A stretch of DNA of 64,000 nt from Streptomyces sp. PCS3-D2 (lineage in GTDB: Bacteria; Actinomycetota; Actinomycetes; Streptomycetales; Streptomycetaceae): positions 4,216,501-4,280,500 of the forward strand of contig NZ_CP097800.1 in NCBI RefSeq assembly GCF_000612545.2, in the 5' to 3' direction. This document shows, one piece after another, positions 7,282-15,069 of this stretch. The notes under the pieces were generated by a model. That model ran no database searches. It was given only the letters and a program-made list of their open reading frames with translations, and had not been told where the DNA came from. Positions within the stretch are counted from its first letter, which is position 1. Every line of letters starts with the position of its first letter. The position numbers were made by a program, and so were the translations under genes.

Positions 7282-8523
7282 TCAGGTGTGGGCGGGGGCC
7301 CCGACGGGGGCGGCGGCGCTCCCGGCGACCACGCGGGTCGCTTGCGGCGGCGTACGGCGGTCCAGGCGCAGGGCGAGGACGGTGAGGGCGATGGCGGTCA
7401 CGGTCATGGCGGCGCCCGCCCAGGCGGTCGCGGAGAAGCCCAGGCCGGCGTCGATGACGGTGCCGCCGAGCCACGGGCCGCCGGTGTTGCCCAGGTTGAA
7501 GGCGGCCGTGGTGGTCGCCCCGGCCAGGGTCGGGGCGGCGCCGGCCACGTTGAACATGCGGGCGTTGAGCGCCGGGGCGGTGAAGAAGGCCGACACGCCG
7601 AGCAGGAAGGACAGCGCGATCGCGGCCACCGCGGCCGACGCCAGCAGGGCGAGCAGCGTCAGGAAGGCGGTGGACGCGGTGATGCCCCAGATCATCACGC
7701 CGAACAAGTGCGCATCGGCGACCCGGCCGCCGATGGTGGTGCCGACCAGCGCACCGGTCCCGAACAGGGCGAGGATCCATGGGACCCACTTCGAGTCCAG
7801 CCCGGCCACGTCCGTGAGCAGCGGCGACAGATAGCTGAAGGCGCAGAAGACGCCGCCCGCGGCCAGTGCGGTGACGCCGACGGCGAGCCACACCTGGCGG
7901 TCGCCGTAGATGCGCAGCTCGCGGCGGAGCCTGGGCTTCTCGGTGGGCGGCGGGATGCGGGGGACCAGCGCCAGGATGCCGGCGAGGGCGACGGCTGAGG
8001 CCGCGCCGACCGACCAGAACGCGGAGCGCCAGCCGAGGTGCTCGCCGAGGAAGGCGCCGGCCGGGACGCCGAGGACGTTGGCGATGGACAGGCCGCCGAT
8101 CATCACGGCCATCGCGCGGGCCCGCTGGTCCCTGTCGACCATGGCGATGGCGACAGCCGCGCCGACGGCCCAGAAGCCGGCGCAGGCGAGGGCCGCGACC
8201 ACGCGGGAGGCGAAGAGGAGCTGGTAGGACGGGGCCAGCGCGCCTGCGACCTGCCCGAGGCCGAAGAGGCTGATGAGGGCGATGAGGGTGGTGCGGCGGG
8301 GCAGGCGCAGGGTGGCCACGGCCAGCAGGGGCGCGCCGACGACCATGCCGATGGCGAAGGCGGATATGAGCAGACCCGCCTGCGGGATGCTCACGCCCAT
8401 GTCGTCGGCAATCGGCGGCAGCAGACCGGAGAGCATGAATTCGCTGGTGCCGAGCGCGAAGACGGACAGTCCCAGGACGTAGACGGCGACGGGCATGCGG
8501 GGGCGGGCGGCATCTGCGGGCAT
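7282..8523 (-). CDS. MFS drug-efflux transporter, Cmx/CmlR-like
   Basis: A 413-residue, 12-helix major facilitator of the DHA1 drug:H+ antiporter kind. The N-terminal segment VYVLGLSVFALGTSEFMLSG followed by LLPPIADDMG is the typical start of Cmx/CmlR chloramphenicol-type exporters; LPRRTTLIALISLFGLGQVA is the loop 2-3 region, and FGTGALVGTTIGGRVAD opens the second half. Substrate cannot be deduced; export of a drug-like or endogenous compound is inferred. The ATG at 8523 is taken; a GTG four codons upstream is possible. It converges on the nuclease gene with only 8 nt between stops. Confidence 0.85.
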   Translation of the reverse strand: MPADAARPRMPVAVYVLGLSVFALGTSEFMLSGLLPPIADDMGVSIPQAGLLISAFAIGMVVGAPLLAVATLRLPRRTTLIALISLFGLGQVAGALAPSYQLLFASRVVAALACAGFWAVGAAVAIAMVDRDQRARAMAVMIGGLSIANVLGVPAGAFLGEHLGWRSAFWSVGAASAVALAGILALVPRIPPPTEKPRLRRELRIYGDRQVWLAVGVTALAAGGVFCAFSYLSPLLTDVAGLDSKWVPWILALFGTGALVGTTIGGRVADAHLFGVMIWGITASTAFLTLLALLASAAVAAIALSFLLGVSAFFTAPALNARMFNVAGAAPTLAGATTTAAFNLGNTGGPWLGGTVIDAGLGFSATAWAGAAMTVTAIALTVLALRLDRRTPPQATRVVAGSAAAPVGAPAHT

Positions 8524-8569
8524 GACTGTCACCAACCCGTGCGAACGGGATCAAATTCCCCCCGGTGTG

Positions 8570-9244
8570 TCAGTCGTGTGAACCCCCGGCGGTCAGGGCG
8601 GCCAGCTCGGCGGCCAGGTTCGCGCGGGCCGGCGCCTCCCAGTGCGCCGCGCCGTGGGGCGTGCGGAAGAGCCGGGGCAGGTCCAGGAGCTGGCGCAGGA
8701 CGTCGGCCCGGCCGGTGCGGAAGGCGTCGTCGGGGACGAAGCCGTACTCGTGGCGGACGGCGTCGGCGTAGGCGGCGTACGCCTGCGGGCTGCCGGCCAG
8801 GACGGCCAGGTCGGCGTCGCAGAGCACCTCGCCGTCGGTGTCGCCGGGGGCGGGATCGTGGGTGACGGTGAGCCGGACCAGGCGGGCCACCTCGGCGGTG
8901 CGCGCGGCGTCGATGCCGAGCTCGGGGAGGGCGCGCTCGGCGAGGGCGGCGCTGCGCTCTTCGTTCTCGGAGCGGTCCGGGCGGTAGACGGCGTCGTGGA
9001 ACCAGGCGGCGAGCCGGACGGCCGCGAGGTCGGCGGCGTGCGGCGCCAGTATGTCGATGTGCGCGAGTACGGCGGCCAGGTGTGCAGTGGTGTGATAGCG
9101 GCGCTGCGGCTCCGCCCACGCGCTGAGCAGGCGGTCGGCGTAGGGGGTCGGATCGAGGTCGGCAGGGGCGCCGGCCTGGGCGACGGTGGCCCGCCAGCGG
9201 GCGCGGAGGGCCGTGGTGTCGGTGCTCGGAATGCCTGTGTCCAT
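8570..9244 (-). CDS. HD-domain metal-dependent phosphohydrolase
   Basis: A 224-residue cytoplasmic protein with the HD-superfamily metal site: His51 and His55 in RYHTTAHL, His83-Asp84 in AAWFHDAVY, and a later CDADLAVLAG segment supplying another acidic ligand. It belongs to the small predicted HD hydrolase group that includes yeast YGL101W-like and bacterial COG4339 proteins; the substrate (often a nucleotide or phosphorylated metabolite) is not known. Start at the ATG 9244 gives the family length. It lies 46 nt upstream of the MFS gene on the same strand and may be co-transcribed with it. It is divergent from cutC. Confidence 0.82.
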   Translation of the reverse strand: MDTGIPSTDTTALRARWRATVAQAGAPADLDPTPYADRLLSAWAEPQRRYHTTAHLAAVLAHIDILAPHAADLAAVRLAAWFHDAVYRPDRSENEERSAALAERALPELGIDAARTAEVARLVRLTVTHDPAPGDTDGEVLCDADLAVLAGSPQAYAAYADAVRHEYGFVPDDAFRTGRADVLRQLLDLPRLFRTPHGAAHWEAPARANLAAELAALTAGGSHD

Positions 9245-9308
9245 GCGCACATTGTGGGGGTGGCGTGATTGCGCTGGTGGAGCGCGGCCGGAGACCCGTA
9301 CCCTGGAT

Positions 9309-9324
9309 ATTGGACTAGACCTAT
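9309..9324. promoter_or_regulatory. DasR-like box (dre-like) upstream of cutC
   Basis: ATTGGACTAGACCTAT matches the published DasR-responsive element pattern ACTGGTCTAGACCACT at 12 of 16 positions, including the central CTAGACC. It ends 29 bp before the cutC start in the promoter region. Other GntR/HutC regulators bind related sites. Confidence 0.45.
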
Positions 9325-9353
9325 TTGAGCGTTCTTCCGAAGGATGGGATCGA

Positions 9354-10061
9354 ATGAGCAACCGTGCGCTCCTGGAGGTGATCGCCCTCGACGTGGAGGA
9401 CGCGGTCGCGGCCCAGGCAGGTGGGGCGGACCGCCTTGAGCTGGTCACCGACATGGCCGCCGACGGCCTCACCCCGGCGCGCGAGGCGTTCGCGGCGATC
9501 CGGGCAGCGGTGGACATCCCACTGCGCGTGATGATCCGGAAGGCCGACGGCTTCGCCGCGGGGGACGTCTCCGTCCTGGCGGCGACGGCGCGGCAGCTGC
9601 GGGCCGAGGGGGCGCGGGAGTTCGTGCTCGGCTTCCTGGACGCGGACGGTAGCCCCGACCTGGCCGCCGTCGAGGCGGTCGTCGCGGAGCTGGGCGGCTG
9701 CGCGTGGACCTTCCACCGGGCGATCGACCGCGCGGCGGACCGGGACCAGCTGCGCAAGGCGCTGGCCGACCTGCCGGGCCTGGACACCTACCTGACCGCG
9801 GGGGCCGCGGCCGGGGTCGGCGAGGGGCTGCCGGTGCTGCTCGCGGAGGCGGCGCGGGGCGGCGAGCCGGGGTACGGGCCGCGGATCCTGGTCGGCGGCG
9901 GGCTCACGCTCGCGCACCTGCCGGTGCTGCGGGCGGGCGGGATCGACGCCTTCCACATCGGCGGTGCCGCACGTCCCGACGGCTGGGGCGGCCCCGTCTC
10001 GGCGGCGGCGGTCGCCGAGTGGCGGGCCGTACTGGACGAATCCGGGCCCGCCGGCGCCTGA
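9354..10061 (+). CDS. cutC: CutC family protein (copper homeostasis)
   Basis: A 235-residue TIM-barrel protein with the CutC signatures ALLEVIALDVEDAVAAQAGG followed by ADRLELVTDMAADGLTPA, VMIRKADGFA, FVLGFLDADGSPD, TFHRAIDRA and ILVGGGLTLAHLPVL. CutC was linked to copper tolerance in E. coli, but the role of the family is debated and an enzymatic function on a sugar-like substrate has also been considered. The ATG at 9354 gives the usual N-terminus; an AAGGA ribosome site is 13 nt upstream. It stands alone and is divergent from the HD gene. The DasR-like box in its promoter would tie it to amino-sugar metabolism rather than copper. Confidence 0.88.
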   Translation: MSNRALLEVIALDVEDAVAAQAGGADRLELVTDMAADGLTPAREAFAAIRAAVDIPLRVMIRKADGFAAGDVSVLAATARQLRAEGAREFVLGFLDADGSPDLAAVEAVVAELGGCAWTFHRAIDRAADRDQLRKALADLPGLDTYLTAGAAAGVGEGLPVLLAEAARGGEPGYGPRILVGGGLTLAHLPVLRAGGIDAFHIGGAARPDGWGGPVSAAAVAEWRAVLDESGPAGA

Positions 10062-10090
10062 AACGCGGGGCGCAGGTGCGGGGCGCAGGT

Positions 10091-10108
10091 CCGCGGCCCG
10101 GGCCGCGG
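10091..10108. terminator. Palindrome between convergent cutC and helicase genes
   Basis: CCGCGGCCCGGGCCGCGG is an 18-bp perfect palindrome in the 148-bp convergent gap. Further downstream (10155-10200) are several short GCGCCCCGT direct repeats. A bidirectional terminator is the simplest reading. Confidence 0.45.
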
Positions 10109-10209
10109 CGAGGAGGCCTCGCCGTCCTTTGCAGCGCGCGGTCCGAGGCGGCGCCCCGTCCCCGTGCGCCCCGTCCTGCGCCCCGTCCCGTGCGCCCCGG
10201 GGCCGGCGG

Positions 10210-12291
10210 TCAGGCAAGGGCCGCCGGGAGGGGTGAGGCGTGGAGGGCCGTCAAGCCCGAGACGGCCCGGGTGAGGCAGACGTACAGGCGGCGCAGGCCG
10301 GTCCGCTCGTCCGGTTCGCCGTCGACGATCGCCGCGGGCTCGTCGAGGACCACGTAGTCGTACTCCAGGCCCTTCGCCAGTGACGCCGGGACCAGTGTCA
10401 GGCGGGACTGAGCGGTCGTCTCCTCGCCGGGGGACAGGTACGGCAGGTCTGCCGCGAGCAGGGCATCGGCCAGGGCGGGGATCCGGGCGTCCGCCGCGAT
10501 CAGGCCGATGGAGCCCTCGTGGGTCAGGGACTCGCGACAGGCTTCCACCACCGCCGCCGTCAGGTCGTCCGCCGCGGTCACCCGGAGCGAGCCGGGGGTC
10601 TCGCGGACCGAGGAGACCGGGGCCAGGCCCGGGGAGATCGACGGCAGGAGGCGGGAGGCGTAAGCGATCACCTCGCGCGGCACGCGGAAGCCGGCGGTCA
10701 GTTCCTCCAGCACCGCCTGCGGCTTGCCCAGGTGGGTCAGGGCCTCGTCCCAGCTGCGGGTGGCCCACGGCGTGGTGCCCTGCGCGAGGTCGCCCAGGAC
10801 CGTCGCCGAGCCGGTCGTGCAGCGCCGGCCCACCGCCCGGTACTGCATGGGGGAGAGGTCCTGCGCCTCGTCGAGGACGACGTGGCCCAGCGAATGGGTG
10901 CGTTCCACCAGGTCGGCCGCCTCGTCGATGAGGACCAGGTCGGCCGCCGACCACTTCGCCGACTTCACGCTCCGGAACGGCTTCGGCCACAGCAGGAGCT
11001 TCTGTTCGTCCGCGGTCAGGACGTCCTGCGCGTGCTCGGCGAGGAAGTCCGGTTCGCAGAGCAGCCGCAGGACCAGCTTCGCCGGTTCGACGGCCGGCCA
11101 GACCTCCTTGACGGCGGCCTTCACGGCCGCGCTGCGGGCGACCGCGTCCTGGACGCGGTCGTCCGGAGCCTCGCCCGCCTGCTCCATGCGCACCAGGACG
11201 GCGTGCGCGATGCGCTGCGGGAGGGCCTCGCGGGCGGCGCCGTAGCGGATGTCGCGGTTCTGCAGTTCCTCGACCATCTCCTCCAGCTCGTACGCCGGCA
11301 CCCGCCAGCGGCGTGAGCCGCGGACCACCACGAGGGGCTCGGTCGGGCGGCCGACGTGCGAGCGCACCGCGCGGCGCAGCACCTCCGCCATGCGGGCGTC
11401 GCCCTTGACGACGGCGGTCTCGGCGGGATCGGTGCCGCGGACCTCCAGCCCCTCGCGGGCGACCAGGTCGTCGACGGTGGCCTGCTTGACCTCCAACTCG
11501 CCCAGGGCCGGGAGGACCTGCTCGATGTAGTGCAGGAAGGAACGGTTCGGCCCGATGACGAGGGTGCCGGTGCGGGCGAGGCGCTCGCGGTGCGCGTACA
11601 GCAGGTACGCCACCCGGTGCAGGCCGACGGCCGTCTTCCCGGTGCCGGGGCCTCCCTGCACGCAGACGGAGCCGGACAGGCCGGAGCGGACGATCTCGTC
11701 CTGTTCGGGCTGGATCGTGGCGACGATGTCCCGCATCGGGCCGACGCGCGGGCGCTCGATCTCCTGCTGGAGCAGCTTGCTGACGGCTGCCGCCTCGGCC
11801 GGGTCGGACAGGTGTTCGTCCTCGTACGCGGTCAGCTCGCCGCCGGTGTAGCCGAAGCGGCGACGCAGGCCGATGTCCTGCGGGTCCTTCTTGGAGGCCC
11901 GGTAGAACGGCTGGGAGACGGGCGCGCGCCAGTCGATGACCATCGGGTCGCCGTCGGCGTCGTGGACGTGGCGGCGGCCGATGTAGAACTGCTCGCCCTC
12001 CGCGCCCTCGGCGAGGTCGGCGCCGGGGGCGTGGAGGTAGTCGAGGCGGCCGAAGAAGAGCGGGGTGTGGGCGAGGTCGGCGAGGGCCTTGATGCGGTCG
12101 TCGATCTGGGCCTGGAGCACGATCGCGTTGACCCAGTTCGCGGTGACGTCGCGGATGTCGAGGGCCTCGACGTCCGCGCGCATGGCGCGCAGGGCGGAAC
12201 GCGAGGCGGTGAGGTGGGCCCGTTCGCGGCCGAGCGGGTCGGCGGGCGGGGCCGCGTCGTCGGGGTTGGTCTCGGGGGCGTGCGCGGACAC
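10210..12291 (-). CDS. HelD-type UvrD-like helicase (RNA polymerase-recycling family)
   Basis: A 693-residue superfamily-1 helicase. The N-terminal 200 residues have the HelD-specific arrangement: SRSALRAMRADVEALDIRD helix, YIGRRHVHDADGDPMVIDWR and APVSQPFYRA, then RRRFGYTGGELTAYEDEHL. Walker A is GGPGTGKT at 213-220; Walker B and motif II occur in LGHVVLDEAQDLSPMQYRAV; the final AKGLEYDYVVLDEP and RRLYVCLTRAVSGL are motifs V/VI. Actinobacterial class II HelD proteins remove RNA polymerase from DNA, and some protect against rifampicin. I chose the GTG at 12291, which follows a GGAGG site; the upstream extension is Arg/Pro-rich. Single gene, convergent with cutC. Confidence 0.88.
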   Translation of the reverse strand: MSAHAPETNPDDAAPPADPLGRERAHLTASRSALRAMRADVEALDIRDVTANWVNAIVLQAQIDDRIKALADLAHTPLFFGRLDYLHAPGADLAEGAEGEQFYIGRRHVHDADGDPMVIDWRAPVSQPFYRASKKDPQDIGLRRRFGYTGGELTAYEDEHLSDPAEAAAVSKLLQQEIERPRVGPMRDIVATIQPEQDEIVRSGLSGSVCVQGGPGTGKTAVGLHRVAYLLYAHRERLARTGTLVIGPNRSFLHYIEQVLPALGELEVKQATVDDLVAREGLEVRGTDPAETAVVKGDARMAEVLRRAVRSHVGRPTEPLVVVRGSRRWRVPAYELEEMVEELQNRDIRYGAAREALPQRIAHAVLVRMEQAGEAPDDRVQDAVARSAAVKAAVKEVWPAVEPAKLVLRLLCEPDFLAEHAQDVLTADEQKLLLWPKPFRSVKSAKWSAADLVLIDEAADLVERTHSLGHVVLDEAQDLSPMQYRAVGRRCTTGSATVLGDLAQGTTPWATRSWDEALTHLGKPQAVLEELTAGFRVPREVIAYASRLLPSISPGLAPVSSVRETPGSLRVTAADDLTAAVVEACRESLTHEGSIGLIAADARIPALADALLAADLPYLSPGEETTAQSRLTLVPASLAKGLEYDYVVLDEPAAIVDGEPDERTGLRRLYVCLTRAVSGLTALHASPLPAALA

Positions 12292-12601
12292 GGGAGTGCC
12301 TCCAGCTGCTGGTACGGAACAGATGCCCCCGGTTTCCGGCCGGCAGGCGGCTCTCCCCGATGAGGCGGTGGGAGGCGGCAAGAGCGGAGATTCTAGCCAG
12401 CGCGGCGCGCCCGCGCGAACGCATTGACCGGGCCGGAAGCCCGCCGCGGCCGGAACCTCCGAACGGGTGTCGTACCCGGGAGTGTCAGACTTCCGGGAGA
12501 CCCGCCCGGGCCTGGTGTACGCCGGGAGGAGGAGGCCGGGAGCCCTGGAATGGGGCCCCGGGGCCGATGTGGATCCGGTGGCGGCGGAGCACCATGGATT
12601 C
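12292..12601. other. 310-bp divergent intergenic region
   Basis: It separates the HelD gene from a small conserved gene. No supportable gene is seen in it, apart from a possible three-codon reading frame at its right end (12594-12605). No strong hairpin was found; promoters for both directions should be here. Confidence 0.5.
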
Positions 12602-12605
12602 ATGA
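12594..12605 (+). other. Three-codon upstream reading frame overlapping the next start
   Basis: ATG GAT TCA TGA begins 5 nt after a GGAGC site; its stop overlaps the ATG at 12602 in an ATGA junction. The GGAGC site is better spaced for this mini-ORF than for the downstream start, so translational coupling is possible. It may equally be chance. Confidence 0.3.
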
Positions 12606-12787
12606 GCACCGCAACCTTCACCCCGATGCGGGGCAGCCGCCCGAGCGGCGCCACCGCCCTCTCCGACTCCACGCCCCGCCACCGTCTCGGCAGCATGCTG
12701 CATGCCGTGAAGGTGTTCGCGACGGCCGCTGTGAGCGTCGTCGTGCTGGGCGAGTACGCCGAGGACGCGGGCGTCATACGCCGCTGA
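12602..12787 (+). CDS. Small conserved hypothetical protein (61 aa)
   Basis: The peptide starts MSTATFTPMRGSRPSGATAL and ends VLGEYAEDAGVIRR. A single moderately hydrophobic helix, LHAVKVFATAAVSVVVL at about residues 34-50, could be an amphipathic or membrane-associated segment; the N-terminus is Ser/Thr-rich and there is no signal-peptidase site. I recall similar short proteins in other streptomycetes, but no function is known to me. The ATG at 12602 is preceded at 12-nt spacing by GGAGC and overlaps the stop of a three-codon reading frame. It stands alone between the HelD gene and a convergent serine hydrolase gene. Confidence 0.6.
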   Translation: MSTATFTPMRGSRPSGATALSDSTPRHRLGSMLHAVKVFATAAVSVVVLGEYAEDAGVIRR

Positions 12788-12844
12788 GGCGGTCCTGCGT
12801 AACCCCGGCCCCTGCCTCCGCCCTCCGCCCCCCAGGCCCCCGTG

Positions 12845-14074
12845 TCAGGCGTCGATCGCCTGGTAGACCGTGGTCCAGAAGTCGTGGATGAGCTGCGCCG
12901 GTGCGGCGGTGGTCAGCCCGACCTGGGTGAGCAGGATGCCCGTGAGCCCGTTCTCCGGGTCGGCGTACACCGAGGTCCCGGTCCCGCCGTCCCAGCCGAA
13001 CTGGCCGACGGGCGCGTAGTCGCCACGGTAGGTGCGCACCGCCATTCCGAAGCCCCAGCCGCCCTGCTGCCCCTGGCCGAAGGACACGTGGACGGCGCCC
13101 CGGGCCAGGGCCGACCGGGCGGCCTCCTGCTCGGGGGTGAGCCGGTTGGTGGTCATCAGCTCGACGGCGGGCCGGGACAGGATCCGCTCGGCCGCGTGCG
13201 TGCCGTGGTGCAGCAGCATCCGGAAGTAGGCGTGGTAGTCGTCCACGGTGGAGACCAGCCCGCCACCGCCCGCCTGGAAGGCGGGAGGCGCGCTGTACTG
13301 ACCGCCCTCCGCCTCGTCCCAGACGGTGAACTCCCCGGTCCGAGGGTCGGGGGCGTAGCTGGGCGGCAGCCGGTCGATCGTGTCGGCGGGCACGTGGAAT
13401 CCGGTGTCCTTCATCCCGAGCGGGTCGAGGACGCGCTCGCGCAGGAACGCCTCGAACGGCTTGCCCGTGACGCGTGAGACGAGTACGCCGAGGACGTCGT
13501 GGCTGAGGTGGTACTGCCAGTGCTCGCCCGGCTGGCGCATCAGCGGCAGTGCGCCGAGGCGGCGCATCCACTCGTCCTGTTCGGGCAGCGGTACCGCGCC
13601 CTGGCTGAAGACGCCTCCTTCGAAGATCGCGTTCATGATCGGGGAGCCCAGTGCCGTCAGGTCGATGCCGAGGCCGAAGGTGGAGGTCAGCAGGTCCCGC
13701 ACGGTGATCGGGCGCCGGGCGGGCTCGGTGTCGTCGACGGGGCCGTCGATGCGCCGCAGCACCCGGCGGCCGGCGAGTTCGGGCAGCCAGTGGTCCACCG
13801 GGTCGTCGAGCCGCAGCGCGCAGTCGTCGAGGAGCGCCATCGAGGCCGCCATGGTGACCGGCTTCGAGGTCGACGCCATACGGAAGATCGTGTCCCGGCT
13901 CATCGGCGCGCCGCCCTCGTGGCGCATCGTCCCGATCGCCTCGACGTGCGTCTCCTCACCGCGTCCGATCAGGGCGACCACTCCGGGGATCCTGCCGGAG
14001 TCGACGTGTCGTGCCAGCACGTCGCGCACCTTGCGCAGCCCCGCTCCGTGGAAGCCGTCCCTGCTCCTGCCCAT
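12845..14074 (-). CDS. Serine hydrolase of the beta-lactamase/family VIII esterase type
   Basis: A 409-residue protein with the class C beta-lactamase fold. The nucleophile motif SxxK is Ser68-Thr-Ser-Lys71 (FRMASTSKPVT). The second motif appears as WQYHLSHDVLG, the W-x-Y...DVLG form of family VIII carboxylesterases rather than the YxN of true lactamases. A late GWDGGTGTSVYADP segment replaces the KTG box. There is no signal peptide, so it is probably a cytoplasmic esterase or peptidase; substrate unknown. The ATG at 14074 is the natural start. Upstream lies an array of GCGTTC/GAACGC half-sites, so it is likely repressed by a regulator that is not encoded next to it. Confidence 0.85.
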   Translation of the reverse strand: MGRSRDGFHGAGLRKVRDVLARHVDSGRIPGVVALIGRGEETHVEAIGTMRHEGGAPMSRDTIFRMASTSKPVTMAASMALLDDCALRLDDPVDHWLPELAGRRVLRRIDGPVDDTEPARRPITVRDLLTSTFGLGIDLTALGSPIMNAIFEGGVFSQGAVPLPEQDEWMRRLGALPLMRQPGEHWQYHLSHDVLGVLVSRVTGKPFEAFLRERVLDPLGMKDTGFHVPADTIDRLPPSYAPDPRTGEFTVWDEAEGGQYSAPPAFQAGGGGLVSTVDDYHAYFRMLLHHGTHAAERILSRPAVELMTTNRLTPEQEAARSALARGAVHVSFGQGQQGGWGFGMAVRTYRGDYAPVGQFGWDGGTGTSVYADPENGLTGILLTQVGLTTAAPAQLIHDFWTTVYQAIDA

Positions 14075-14095
14075 GATGAATCTCCCCGTCGCCTC

Positions 14096-14139
14096 GCGTT
14101 CGGAACATGCTGAACGCTTTTGAAGCTACATTGCGTTCA
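14096..14139. promoter_or_regulatory. Operator array of GCGTTC/GAACGC half-sites
   Basis: Three half-sites lie 22-65 bp upstream of the serine hydrolase start: GCGTTC at 14096-14101, GAACGC at 14112-14117 and GCGTTC at 14133-14138. The last two extend to a perfect inverted repeat, TGAACGC-N15-GCGTTCA (14111-14139). The layout resembles TetR-type operators overlapping a promoter. No TetR gene is adjacent. Confidence 0.5.
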
Positions 14140-14295
14140 CTGATCGGGCAACAAGCTTGAGGGGGTCATAAGGGCTTCTCTATAAGGGATATTTGGCAGT
14201 CGTTGCAATCAATCTGACGCTGAATGCACTGCGGAATCCCCTTACGTGTTGCAATGAGCTGGGGGTGAACGCGTAGATCCACTAGGGTCACGCGC

Positions 14296-15069
14296 GTGAC
14301 CTTGAGCCCCGCTCCCAGCCGCTCGCCGTCGTCCCTCGCCGGTGTGCTGGCGACGGGCTCGCTGCTCGTACTGGGCGTGCTCTGCATCGCCCTGCGCGTC
14401 CCGATGGCCGACGATCTGGCCCGGGGCCTCTCCGCCGCCGAATGGCGCCCGCCCGCCGGGTACCCGCCGTTCGCGGCGATCCTGTTCACCCCGGCGGCCT
14501 GGCTGCCGACCGGGTTACTGAAAGCCGTGCTCCTCCTCGGCAACGCCGCCCTGCTCGCCCTGCTGATCGCCCTGTCCTGCCGGCTCGCGGGACTGCCGGC
14601 CAGGACCGCGCCCGTCCTGGCCGCCACCATCGCCGGTCTGTGGCTGGAGCCGCTGTTCCAGGCCCCGCTCCCCGGTCAGGTCAACCTCGCCCTCGCCTGC
14701 CTGGTCCTGTGGGACCTGGCCCGCCCCGGTGCCGCGCTCGGCAAGGGCTTCGCACTGGGAACCGCCGCCGGGATCACCCTGACCCCGGCGGTCCTCGTCC
14801 CGTACCTGCTGGCCACCCGCCGGGTGCGGGCCGGGCTGACGGCACTGGCCGCCCTGGCCGGCACCGCCCTGCTCGGACGGCTGGTCCTGCCCGAGGAATC
14901 CGCCGCGTTCTGGTCCCGGCACCTGGCCGCCACCGGCCGCGCCCTCGTGCTGGACGGGCCGGGCCTGTGGGTCTGGTGCGTCCCGCTGCTCACCGTGCTC
15001 GTCGCGCGGGTCCGCACCGCCCGCAACCGGACGGTCAGTCGTTCGCCAACAGCTCGTCGGCGTCCATGA
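14296..15069 (+). CDS. Shortened GT87/DUF2029-type membrane glycosyltransferase
   Basis: A 257-residue multi-helix membrane protein. It matches the DUF2029/GT87 family of polyprenol-phosphate-mannose-dependent mannosyltransferases in its first part (PPAGYPPFAAILFTPAAW; PLPGQVNLALACLVLWDLAR; GFALGTAAGITLTPAVLVPY; FWSRHLAATGR). The family is normally about 400-450 residues. Here the sequence jumps from the ATGR segment to a final helix (GLWVWCVPLLTVLVARV) and a short basic tail, so most C-terminal helices are missing, probably through an internal deletion. Residue 74 is encoded by TTA (14515-14517), the rare codon read by the bldA tRNA. The GTG start at 14296 follows an AT-rich leader. The 3' end overlaps the convergent XPB gene by 35 bp. 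Activity is doubtful. Confidence 0.7.
   Translation: MTLSPAPSRSPSSLAGVLATGSLLVLGVLCIALRVPMADDLARGLSAAEWRPPAGYPPFAAILFTPAAWLPTGLLKAVLLLGNAALLALLIALSCRLAGLPARTAPVLAATIAGLWLEPLFQAPLPGQVNLALACLVLWDLARPGAALGKGFALGTAAGITLTPAVLVPYLLATRRVRAGLTALAALAGTALLGRLVLPEESAAFWSRHLAATGRALVLDGPGLWVWCVPLLTVLVARVRTARNRTVSRSPTARRRP

Noticed and set aside
14166-14630. Minus-strand 154-codon frame across the GT87 start
   Set aside because: Covers an AT-rich promoter and the sense gene; codon usage is poor and no domain is seen.
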